Assembly (NCBI GenBank): GCA_026400835.1
Contig: JAPLOA010000047.1
Coordinates: 1-64,000, forward strand
Direction: 5' to 3'
DNA from: Planctomycetales bacterium
Lineage (GTDB): Bacteria; Planctomycetota; Planctomycetia; Planctomycetales; Planctomycetaceae
DNA: 64,000 nt
Shown: piece by piece, positions 53,873 through 64,000 of the stretch
Position numbering within the stretch: position 1 is the stretch's first letter
Layout: every line of letters begins with the position of its first letter
Made by a program: the position numbers and the translations under genes
Notes under the pieces: model-generated
Told to the model about the DNA's origin: nothing
Database searches by the model: none
Seen by the model: the letters and a program-made list of their open reading frames with translations, nothing else

Positions 53873-54610
53873 TCAATTCGTCTCCATCAAAAATCCACGA
53901 GTAATCTCGTGGTGAGGATTATCGAACACCTGTTCCGGTGGGCCACTCTCGATGATAGAACCCGAATGAAGAATATGGACCGTGTGAGCAACACTGCGGG
54001 CAAATTTCATCCCATGCGTCACCACGATCATACCTTGTCCGCCCTTCGCCAGATCCTGCATCACCGAGATGACTTCCGCAGTCGTGTTCGGATCCAGAGC
54101 ACTCGTGGGTTCATCGAACAGAATCGCTTCCGGCTGCATCGCCAGAGTTCTCGCGATCGCAACTCGCTGCTGTTGACCTCCGGAAAGTGATGCCGGGCGA
54201 GCATTACTCTTCTCCAGCATACCGACTCGAGCTAACAGCTCTTTAGCTTTTCCGACGGCCTGTTCGCGAGGCTGCTTCAACACCTGCATCGGCGCTTCGA
54301 TCACGTTCTCCAGGACCGTGCGATGAGGAAACAAGTTGAACTGCTGGAAGACCATCCCGACCTTCCGGCGAATCTTCAGCAACGCGACTTCACGCGACAC
54401 AATGTCGCCGCCTATCAGTTGCGTTCCCGACACATCAATCGATCCCTCGTCGAATGTTTCCAGCCCGTTGATGGTGCGCAGCAGAGTACTCTTACCGCCG
54501 CCTGACGGACCCAGCAGAACACAGACTTCTCCTCGCGCCACGGACATGGTGACGCCACGGAGCACTTCCTGCGAACCGTATCGCTTTACGATCCCGTTGA
54601 GAGTAATCAT
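53873..54610 (-). CDS. Polar amino-acid ABC transporter ATP-binding protein (GlnQ-like)
   Basis: 245 residues. Walker A GPSGGGKST (34-42), signature LSGGQQQR and Walker B AILFDEPTSALD are complete, as in GlnQ/HisP proteins (MVFQQFNLFPHRTVLENV is the Q-loop region of this group). It powers import of a polar amino acid. Its first base (ATG at 54610) overlaps the stop of the fused binding protein-permease gene by one base, so the two form one operon. Substrate not visible. Confidence 0.96.
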   Translation of the reverse strand: MITLNGIVKRYGSQEVLRGVTMSVARGEVCVLLGPSGGGKSTLLRTINGLETFDEGSIDVSGTQLIGGDIVSREVALLKIRRKVGMVFQQFNLFPHRTVLENVIEAPMQVLKQPREQAVGKAKELLARVGMLEKSNARPASLSGGQQQRVAIARTLAMQPEAILFDEPTSALDPNTTAEVISVMQDLAKGGQGMIVVTHGMKFARSVAHTVHILHSGSIIESGPPEQVFDNPHHEITRGFLMETN

Positions 54611-56250
54611 CAGCGTGATTCCTTTCCGAGTCGTCGTTCGAGTCGACCAGCCAACAGTGACAAGGGATAACTCATCGCGAGGTACAGGAAAGCTGACAGC
54701 AATCCGAGCTCCACAATGGCTCCTGTGTTGCGTGCCTGAATGTAGTACTCTTTGGAGAGTTCCACGACCGTGATTACACTACACACCGCCGTATCTTTAA
54801 ACAGCGCGATAAAGTCGTTGGTGACGGGTGGTATCACGATTCGAGTCGCCTGAGGAATAATAATTCGCCGTAAAGCCAGATTGCGAGTCATTCCCAGAGA
54901 CAGGGCCGCCTCCATCTGGCCTTTGGGAATCGCCTGCAGTCCCGCGCGGTAGATTTCTGCTTCATAGGCAGAATAGTTGATTGCCAGCCCTGCGACGGCC
55001 GACCAAAACGCGCTGATGCTGAACTGAGTTCCGGGGAACAGATACTTCAGAACCTCGGGCACCAGGAAATAGATCACGTACAACTGCAGGATCAACGGAG
55101 TTCCTCGAACCAGTTCCACGTAGCACGTCGCTGGAATAGAGACGAACCACTTGCCATAGAGCTTCATTAAAGCCATCAGCAGTCCAATCAACACGGCCAG
55201 AGGCATTGCCGTGATGGACAACAAGACTGTCATCATTGCGGCTTTCACCAGGAACCAACCACGTTGAGTAATTACTTTCAGACCATGCAATGATTGTGAT
55301 GAAGACAGCTCTGGTCTCTTTGTGACGTCTGTCTCTGAGCCACCTTCTGCCGTCCTTGTGTTGTTTGATTCTTCAGCCTTAACGAGCCCGCGAAATCCAC
55401 CGTCCGCTGATGTCTCCAGAGCACGCATAGCCTGCACGTCGTTCCACATGCCGTAGCGTTCAAAGATGGTGCGAAGCCGACCGTCGCGAAGCCCAGCGCT
55501 GATTGCTTCATTGACAGAATCGAGAAGCTTTCGATCACTTTTACGCAGCAAGGCCACATAAAAGCCTCGTCCAACCGGAGGTCCCACAGGTTTCAGGTTC
55601 GGAAAGTCCTTGCGATAGAAATTCCAGATCGGCAAATCCTGAACATTCCCGTCGATGCCATCGGTCCCGAGTTCGGCCGCTCGCATGGCATCCGTAACGC
55701 CCTCGAAAAGAGCCAGTTCAATCGTCGTCTTGTGTTCTGCCGCAAACGCCGCCGTAAAGTCCTCCGCCGCCGCGCCACCAAGCAGTGACATCTTCCGAGG
55801 TCGTCCGGCAGGCTGAGTGATCAAATCGTCCCACGACTGAATGGATTCATCATCTTTGCGAGCCAGCAGTTGTAGTTCATAGATGTAATACGGGATCGAC
55901 GTACCGTATCGTTCCGCTCGGCCAGAATTCCATTCGAAACCATTCAGCACGATATCAATGTCACCTCGATCCAGCAGATCCGGCAGCTTGTCCCACTGTC
56001 CTTGTGCAAACTGAGCAGTCACACCAATATGGCTGGCAATCAACTCCGCCAGTTCCACTTCGAAGCCAACAAGCTTATTGGGATCGTTCCCGTCCGGAAA
56101 AACGAACGGTCCACCGCCTTCCTGATCTGCCCCCCAGACGAGCGTGCCGCGGGTCTGAATCGTGCGAAGAGAATCATCCTGACCAAAGGCAGGAGAAACG
56201 GGCATGAGACAAATCGAAATGACGAGCAACAACTGGCAGGGTCGTCTCAA
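54610..56250 (-). CDS. Amino-acid ABC transporter, fused binding protein and permease
   Basis: 546 residues. A signal peptide (~1-23, ending SPAFGQ) and a periplasmic binding protein domain (~28-265) are followed by a HisM/GlnP-type permease. The binding domain has GTLVWGADQEGGGPF, GFEVELAELIASHIGV and DIVLNGFEWN. The permease starts near ~335 (RGWFLVKAAMMTVLLSITAMPLAVLIGLL) and holds the EAA loop YRAGLQAIPKGQMEAALSLGMT. A variable linker (~265-330, Ser/Thr/Glu-rich) joins them. In Gram-negative bacteria the two are usually separate genes. It would pair with the GlnQ-like ATPase. The binding-protein part belongs to the solute-binding family 3. Confidence 0.92.
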   Translation of the reverse strand: MRRPCQLLLVISICLMPVSPAFGQDDSLRTIQTRGTLVWGADQEGGGPFVFPDGNDPNKLVGFEVELAELIASHIGVTAQFAQGQWDKLPDLLDRGDIDIVLNGFEWNSGRAERYGTSIPYYIYELQLLARKDDESIQSWDDLITQPAGRPRKMSLLGGAAAEDFTAAFAAEHKTTIELALFEGVTDAMRAAELGTDGIDGNVQDLPIWNFYRKDFPNLKPVGPPVGRGFYVALLRKSDRKLLDSVNEAISAGLRDGRLRTIFERYGMWNDVQAMRALETSADGGFRGLVKAEESNNTRTAEGGSETDVTKRPELSSSQSLHGLKVITQRGWFLVKAAMMTVLLSITAMPLAVLIGLLMALMKLYGKWFVSIPATCYVELVRGTPLILQLYVIYFLVPEVLKYLFPGTQFSISAFWSAVAGLAINYSAYEAEIYRAGLQAIPKGQMEAALSLGMTRNLALRRIIIPQATRIVIPPVTNDFIALFKDTAVCSVITVVELSKEYYIQARNTGAIVELGLLSAFLYLAMSYPLSLLAGRLERRLGKESR

Positions 56251-56822
56251 CAGAGTAATCCTCCAATATCATTCAACATTCGCGTAATAACATTGCCAAA
56301 TATTGCCTTGTGCTTTGTCGGTGATGAATCCAGGAATGGTCAGCGGGCGAGACGCCCGCGCTCCGGGAACGCGGACGTCTCGTCCGCTTCAGCTCAACTC
56401 CTAAAACGACCGTTGACGAAGCACTGGAGTATGCTGAAACCATTGCGGGACCACAATCCTGCTGGCAGATTTCCGATACTCCGAGGAGCGGGCCACACGG
56501 TGTTGACATCATGGCAAGCCCACAGCGTGAGCAGTGCGTGTACATTTCTTGCCGACCACCCGGGCACTTTCGCATTGCAACATTTGAAATGTCTGTGCGA
56601 TAGATTGTGGTGAATGCACCCGCATGGCTGACGTCGTGGGTTCGGGTTTGGTTGAGTGGCGAGCCGTGAAGTTCTGCGCGGCATGCAGGCAGGCAGGCAG
56701 GACTCGCTGAAAGCGGCAATGACAAACGCGGATCAGCGAAAGCAGCCTGCCGATAGACAAGTGATTCGCTGTGACTCAGAATCCGGATTCTCTCTTCCAA
56801 ACCTTTAGACACGGAAAGTCAT
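56251..56822. other. Spacer with inverted repeat and GCAGGCAGG tract
   Basis: 572 bases between the ABC importer start (minus) and the propeller gene start (plus). It includes the inverted repeat at 56342-56388 and a short CAGG run near 56690. Overlapping minus frames of 83-179 codons here are low in protein character and I reject them. Confidence 0.55.
56342..56388. repeat. Inverted repeat, 19-bp arms
   Basis: AGCGGGCGAGACGCCCGCG (56342-56360) pairs with CGCGGACGTCTCGTCCGCT (56370-56388) with two mismatches around a 9-base loop. Each arm is itself partly palindromic. REP-like. Confidence 0.75.
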
Positions 56823-58067
56823 ATGATTACTTTGCCACAGGGTACACGGGCTTCTTTGCGGAGACTTTTCGCGATCCTTCTCTGCCTCGCTGCTCAGGAA
56901 GGTTTCTGCGATGATTGGCCGAACTGGAGCGGCCCCGCGTTCAATGGCATCTCCCTGGAAACGGGCTTTGCATCGTCGTGGCCAAAGAATGGGTTGGCGG
57001 CCGAGTGGAATTGTGAAATCGGCACCGGGTTCAGTTCGATGTCCGTGTTTGACGATCGACTGTTCGCGATGGGACATGCCGATGAAACCGAAACCGTCTG
57101 GTGCTTGAATCCCGCCAGCGGGGAAGTGCTCTGGAAGCACACTTATCCCGGACAATTACTGCCCAATTTGCATGAAGGCGGCCCGGGTGCAACACCGACG
57201 ATCGATGAATCAAGAGTCTACACGGTTGGCAAAGAAGGCCAGTTATTCTGTCTCAACCTTGAAGATGGCAGCGTCATCTGGCAATCGATGTTGCAGCAGG
57301 AGTTAGGAGTTAAGCTGCCCGAATGGGGCTTCAGCAGTTCTCCGCGAGTTCTGGGCAATCAACTGATTCTGGAAGCAGGCCGAGTCGTCAGTTTTGACAA
57401 GCTCACAGGTAAGAAGATCTGGCAGACGGAACTGCATGAAGCCGGCTATGGTTCGGCAACGGTTTTTGAGCACGCCGGGCAGACGCTGATTGCAACACTG
57501 GATTGTGATGGCCTGCGAGTTCTGAAGGCGGAAGATGGAAGCGAGCTTGCTTTCGCGGAATGGAAGTCTCCTTACAAGACCAATGCAACGACTCCGATTG
57601 TTGTGGGTGACACGATCTACATTTCAACTGGCTACAAAGTCGGTTGCGCACTCTTTCGCCTGACCGAAGGCAAACTGGAACGCATCTATGCCAACACCAA
57701 CATGCGGAACCATTTCAACAACTCAATCCTGATCGACGGTTTTCTGTATGGCTTCGACGGGGATTCTCATAACGGACGCAACGTGACACTGAATTGTGTC
57801 AACTACGAAACTGGTGAACTCAAGTGGAAGCAACGAGGACTCGGCTGTGGTTCATTGATTGCGGCTGATGGCAAGCTGATTATTCTCGCGGAGACCGGTG
57901 ATCTGGTTCTTGCGGAAGCGGCTTCAGGCAGCTTCAAGGAACTGGCTCGGACGAAATTCCTGACCGGCCGCTGCTGGACGTCACCAATCCTCGCGAATGG
58001 GCGAGTCTTCGGGCGTAATTCGGATGGGACGCTGGTTTGTGTGACATTGCCGCGTGAGGAAAACTAG
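56823..58067 (+). CDS. PQQ-like beta-propeller protein (BamB-like fold)
   Basis: 414 residues with a signal peptide ending near residue 24 (LLCLAAQEGFC). Repeated blades carry the PQQ-repeat pattern: ETVWCLNPASGEVLWKHTYP, GQLFCLNLEDGSVIWQSM, RVVSFDKLTGKKIWQTEL, YETGELKWKQRG. The fold is that of BamB and quinoprotein dehydrogenases, but there is no PQQ-binding active site that I can point to. Such secreted propellers are abundant in planctomycetes and their roles are mostly unknown; a BamB-type role in outer-membrane assembly cannot be claimed from sequence. It stands alone on the plus strand, convergent with the LptD-like gene. Confidence 0.88.
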   Translation: MITLPQGTRASLRRLFAILLCLAAQEGFCDDWPNWSGPAFNGISLETGFASSWPKNGLAAEWNCEIGTGFSSMSVFDDRLFAMGHADETETVWCLNPASGEVLWKHTYPGQLLPNLHEGGPGATPTIDESRVYTVGKEGQLFCLNLEDGSVIWQSMLQQELGVKLPEWGFSSSPRVLGNQLILEAGRVVSFDKLTGKKIWQTELHEAGYGSATVFEHAGQTLIATLDCDGLRVLKAEDGSELAFAEWKSPYKTNATTPIVVGDTIYISTGYKVGCALFRLTEGKLERIYANTNMRNHFNNSILIDGFLYGFDGDSHNGRNVTLNCVNYETGELKWKQRGLGCGSLIAADGKLIILAETGDLVLAEAASGSFKELARTKFLTGRCWTSPILANGRVFGRNSDGTLVCVTLPREEN

Positions 58068-58367
58068 TTTGTTGTGCAGGATGCAATCAGAACGCCGCTG
58101 CTGTGCGGCGAATTGCAATGGTGTTTCTCGCGGAGCGAGATTCGCAGGTAGCCGGGGGTTTCACCCCTCGGAAACATGGTAATCCTGAGGCAACGCGTCG
58201 CGGGGCGACGCATGACTTCTTCAGGGTGGATTGCCAATGATCGTGCACCAGGTGTCGCTCCGCCACACAATTGATCATTTGGCGTTTCAATCCCGGCCCG
58301 GAAAGGCCCGGCTATCATCAAATGCCGCTCCGCGGCGAATCGCACAGGCATAACACTCATCAGAACA
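58068..58367. other. Repeat-rich convergent spacer
   Basis: 300 bases between two convergent genes. It contains hairpin-like segments such as TCTCGCGGAGCGAGA, AGCCGGGGGTTTCACCCCTCG and CGTCGCGGGGCGACG. They look like degenerate copies of dispersed palindromes of the type found elsewhere in this window. No gene is seen. Confidence 0.6.
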
Positions 58368-61403
<3,036 letters not shown>

Positions 61404-62119
61404 TCAGTCGCCGTAAATACTCATGCATTTGCCGCAAATCATTCGCGGCATTGTCTGAGAGACGTTGAGAGGACAGGACCAGGAGAAGAAGAGGACAGGA
61501 GAGATCGCAAGACAGGAGACGAGAGGAAGGGTGAGAGTAATCCGTGATGCGGACTATACGGCGGTTCGCGAAAACGGGTCAATATCGGCCAGAACTGCCA
61601 CGAACGGCGTAAACTCATATTTTGCAACGAGTTACAAACCCACGGCATAATCCCGGCTGTTTTTTGCTGAGTCCGCAGGCTGGTTACGCTGACGATTTCT
61701 TAACGCGCCGCCGAATGCCGCTCAATTGGAGAGATTCGGATTCCCCAAACCACACCCAAGCCGAGCCACCGCAAACCGCCCATCTTCGTCTGACCATGTT
61801 GTCACAGTATCCGAGCGATCTCTCAGGATTATACGGAAATGGTTCGACATCATCGGGAAGGCGATTGCCCCCGGTTGTTTTGCTTCTTCGTTTTTACAAC
61901 CCGAAACGTTAGTCAGGGACCACCCTGCCAGTCGTCTTCCGCCAGCATCCCTCGCCCCACCTTCGACTTGCAACCAAATCAACAACCCCCAAGCACTCCA
62001 ACCCCAGTCTGAAACAACCACCTTCAGCGCAACCCGCGCACTGAATTTGCGATAGCTCCGCAGAGTCTGCTGGCGGTTTCGACCGGGCACTCTTTTTCAA
62101 TTACGTAAGGCGACCTCGT
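61404..62119. other. Long low-coding region
   Basis: 716 bases between the LptD-like gene and the truncated transporter fragment. Frames of 96-122 codons lie on both strands in overlapping positions without protein-like composition. A half copy of the AACCCGACGCGTCAGCGAG family is at 61898-61919. GGAGGAC-like and AGGAC repeats near 61470-61510 are simple purine-rich sequence. The LptD-like promoter must be near its start. Confidence 0.5.
61898..61919. repeat. Half copy of the AACCCGACGCGTCAGCGAG repeat
   Basis: AACCCGAAACGTTAGTCAGG followed by GA resembles one arm of the element at 35806-35877, with six or so differences in 22 bases. No second arm was found near it. Confidence 0.45.
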
Positions 62120-62326
62120 TCAGACAGCAGAGGCAATCTCCAGTCCGGAGATCACTCCGTTCGCGCCTTCGTCCATGATGGGCTGCGACGCCATCTGCAG
62201 CATTGCGACGTTAAACGTCTTTTGGCTCTTCGCCGCTTTTGGAAGATCGGAAAGCAGCAAAACCGCCGCCGCCAGAGCAATAGCGCCCAGTCCGGGGCCA
62301 AAGTGTCCAGGAATCGAGGCGAACAC
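62120..62326 (-). pseudogene. Possible truncated ABC transporter substrate-binding protein
   Basis: 68 codons. The N-terminal membrane-like segment LGAIALAAAVLLLSDLP is followed by FNVAMLQMASQPIMDEGANG, which fits the start of TrpX-like ABC substrate-binding proteins (F.VA.LQ..SHP.LDE...G). The text then ends in VISGLEIASAV and a stop, whereas the intact domain would be ~280 residues. No continuation was found in other frames of the following sequence. A remnant of an N-terminal fragment is the best reading; a real small membrane protein is the alternative. Confidence 0.5.
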
Positions 62327-62848
62327 AGGTGAGCAGAACTTTCTGAGTCAGGAACGAATCCTGGCTGTCAAACAAAAACCAGGAAAGCCATTCCGGTCTG
62401 GATCTGTCAACTAAGTGCAGCCAGCAACGACGCTCCTGATTGTGCTCGCGGGGTTCGTGCCAACCGGAACAGACGTTTGTCGAACGACAAAGCCGATCAA
62501 AGTCCAGCGGCAGCCGTTGAGCAGTCCGGTGATTTGCCGCAAACGAGGGGAAAGCCTGTTTTTGTAATGCCGGGGCGCCGTGATGCAATGTGCGAGGGGG
62601 CTGTGGATTTGCGCGAGTACTAAGCGTTCTCGCGGAACAGCAAGCCGCAAAAGTCATTACCCGAATTCGCCTGCACCTGCGGCTCGCCGTTAAACGATTG
62701 AATCAATAGCTTGCAAGGTTCTTGTTCTCACCCGGAACATCCCCTGGGCGAAGAAACGGCGAAACTCACGCAGCAATCGGATCGCTTGTACGATGCCGAC
62801 TGCTCGTGACTTTAGCCTGAGCAATTTCCGCGATCGAGCGGTCGAGCG
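62327..62848. other. Low-coding region with a dispersed repeat
   Basis: About 520 bases. Minus-strand frames are shadows of non-coding sequence with many Arg/Cys/His residues. The only structure noted is the repeat copy at 62665-62698. Confidence 0.5.
62665..62698. repeat. ATTCGCCTGC..CCGTTAAACGAT dispersed repeat, copy 2
   Basis: Same as the copy at 41979-42006 apart from a six-base addition and one or two substitutions (GGCTCGCCGTTAAACGAT against GGCTTACCGTTAAACGAT). Confidence 0.65.
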
Positions 62849-63073
62849 TTAGATAACGCCGCCGTGCACGCGATAAGGCGTTGCCAGGTCCGGCAAATCA
62901 AGTCCCCAGATGCGTTCCCAGATTTCCGGGATATGACGCAAGCTTTCAGACTGATAAATCAATTGGCGAGCTCTGACATCTGGATTTGGACTCCAGATCG
63001 GCACTGCACAACCCACATTAATTGTGGTGCATGCCAGTAAGAGCCCCGCCATCAGTCGTGTTCGAATCTTCAT
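62849..63073 (-). CDS. Small conserved-type lipoprotein
   Basis: 74 residues from the Met of KIRTRLMAGLLLACTTINVGC, a good lipoprotein signal with the modified Cys22. The mature part is about 53 residues, with SPNPDVRARQLIYQSESLRH and a conserved-looking end LPDLATPYRVHGGVI. I recognise this short end pattern (xTPYRxHGG) from planctomycete proteins but no function is known. The upstream part of the frame is not needed. It is followed by a low-coding region and lies 190 bases upstream of the HU gene end, on the same strand. Confidence 0.8.
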   Translation of the reverse strand: MKIRTRLMAGLLLACTTINVGCAVPIWSPNPDVRARQLIYQSESLRHIPEIWERIWGLDLPDLATPYRVHGGVI

Positions 63074-63263
63074 CGCAAACGTCCTTCCCTGGACCCGCTT
63101 TTCCGCCGGGATCAATGCCCGCGGTTGCCACAGTATTCGGAAGACAGATCAGTTTCCTGTTCACCAGCCTGAGCCATCGACAAGTGTCGAGACTCTTCAC
63201 TTTGAAAACATGATCCAATGCGAATCTCAGTCGGCCAATCAGTCGCGTTGATGGAGCAAGTGC

Positions 63264-63698
63264 CTATTTTGAACCTTCGGAGTAACCAGAGTTCATCGCC
63301 CCGGATCCTCGATTCAAATTCCCATCCGCCTCATATCTTGTGATAGGAGTGAGAGGTGGTAATCCGCTGGCTTTGCTGGCTGCTTCCGCTGCAGCTCGAC
63401 TTCGAGCCGCCTCGCGCTCTTCCAGCTCGCGGACTTTCGCTTCCATCTCCTTACCCGGCTTGAAGGTCACCACAAACTTTGCAGGGACTTCAACCTGACC
63501 ACCTGTTCGAGGGTTTCTGGCCTTTCGAGCTGCCCGCATCTTGACCTCGAAGACCCCGAAATTTCTGAGTTCTATCCGGCGGTCTTCAACCAGAGTTTCC
63601 ACAATCGCATCAAAGGTCTTCTGGACGATTTCCTTCGTTGTCAGTTGCGTTAACCCCAACTCATCCGAAATCGCTTTGACGATTTCCTTTTTGGTCAC
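63264..63698 (-). CDS. HU-family DNA-binding protein with C-terminal extension
   Basis: 144 residues from a GTG start ([15 protein letters not shown]), chosen because homologues begin here and GGGAG lies 8 bases upstream; the annotated frame is open 13 codons further. The HU/IHF core (~1-92) has the beta-arm motif [20 protein letters not shown], with the Pro that intercalates in DNA bends. The ~50-residue C-terminal tail is Glu/Arg/Ala-rich ([19 protein letters not shown]) and then Gly/Ser/Asn-rich, unlike E. coli HU (90 residues). It packages DNA. It is the last supported gene in the window. Confidence 0.93.
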   Translation of the reverse strand: MTKKEIVKAISDELGLTQLTTKEIVQKTFDAIVETLVEDRRIELRNFGVFEVKMRAARKARNPRTGGQVEVPAKFVVTFKPGKEMEAKVRELEEREAARSRAAAEAASKASGLPPLTPITRYEADGNLNRGSGAMNSGYSEGSK

Positions 63699-64000
63699 GG
63701 TGGGTTTCTCCCGGGTAAGAGCAGAACGCAAAATCAATCTATGAAACGATACAACTTTATGGACTGTCAGGACTTACTGTCAAGACCCTGCCGGACAACC
63801 CTGCGCGTTTCATGTGATGGACTCTGCCGATTCTGCGCGTTCGATCGGTCGATCGATTCGCATTCGATCATGATTTCAAGTGAATTGCCAAAGAACCAGC
63901 CGTCGTGTGGACATAGCCCAGCACTTGAATTCTTTATCGGACCGCTGGAACCCCTGTTTTGAGGAAACTCGGCATAATCGATACAAATTGCGCAAGACTA
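63699..64000. other. Upstream region of the HU gene, end of window
   Basis: About 300 bases. A 73-codon plus frame overlaps here but has no family resemblance and I reject it. The promoter of the HU gene must lie in this part. Confidence 0.45.

Noticed and set aside
56273-56812. 179-codon minus frame upstream of the propeller gene
   Set aside because: Runs through an inverted repeat and a CAGG tract; other frames overlap it; no motif.
56823-58067. Propeller gene as true BamB
   Set aside because: No neighbouring BAM gene, and planctomycetes carry many similar propellers; only the fold is supported.

Overview
The window reads as chromosomal DNA of a planctomycete (Planctomycetota, probably order Planctomycetales). 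The evidence is the gene content: a DUF1501 protein with a twin-arginine start, a DUF1080 protein, a secreted protein with an LEPR-XLL-like export motif, a decayed ECF sigma factor/serine-threonine kinase pair, an ExeA-type ATPase, a PQQ-like propeller, several small lipobox proteins and an HU protein with an extended tail. GC content is moderate, genes are on both strands in short operons, and the spacers carry many palindromic repeats. I see no prophage, insertion sequence, CRISPR array or rRNA, and one tRNA (Pro, TGG).

Layout. 0.2-5.3 kb: glycolate oxidase (glcF and a fused glcD-glcE) divergent from agmatine deiminase. 5.5-8.9 kb: an ABC-2 permease, an SDR epimerase-like protein and a Tat-exported TIM-barrel protein. 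8.9-11 kb: a three-gene operon with an ExeA/GspA-like ATPase. 11.6-18.8 kb: msrA, then a run of membrane proteins on the minus strand (rhomboid protease, GT-C-like glycosyltransferase, MMPL/RND transporter, unknown membrane protein). 19.2-22.7 kb: three lipoproteins, the last a Wza-type polysaccharide export protein. 22.9-24.3 kb: broken ECF sigma factor and kinase genes. 24.6-28 kb: a PilM-PilN-like fusion and a PilO-like protein with Ig-like domains and a possible PilP/GspC-like end. 28.3-30.6 kb: hemA and a CcsA/HemX-like protein.

31-34.5 kb: a 1144-residue secreted protein whose N-terminal zincin-like domain has lost its zinc motif, followed by fibronectin-like repeats. 34.7-39.5 kb: HAD hydrolase, sulfotransferase, esterase, DUF1851 and DUF1653 proteins. 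39.9-44.3 kb: tRNA-Pro with its terminator, DUF58, DUF151, DUF1080 and DUF1501 proteins. 44.4-47.8 kb: an unknown protein, lpxI and lpxD. 48.6-53.7 kb: a very long membrane-anchored kinase with a receiver-like domain and 25-residue coiled-coil repeats, then a KaiC/RAD55-like ATPase. 53.9-56.3 kb: a polar amino-acid ABC importer with its binding protein and permease fused. 56.8-61.4 kb: a beta-propeller protein and an LptD-like outer-membrane protein. 61.4-64 kb: a low-coding stretch with a truncated transporter fragment, a small lipoprotein and HU.

Functional themes. lpxI, lpxD and the LptD-like protein point to lipid A synthesis and LPS transport to a real outer membrane. The Wza-type protein, the GT-C transferase and the pilus/secretion-like proteins fit an envelope-centred region. 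The items most worth a second look are the decayed ECF-kinase locus, the inactivated zincin, the rearranged pilus alignment-complex proteins, the receiver-containing coiled-coil kinase, and the families of palindromes between genes. I did not find one clear, wholly new multi-gene system.
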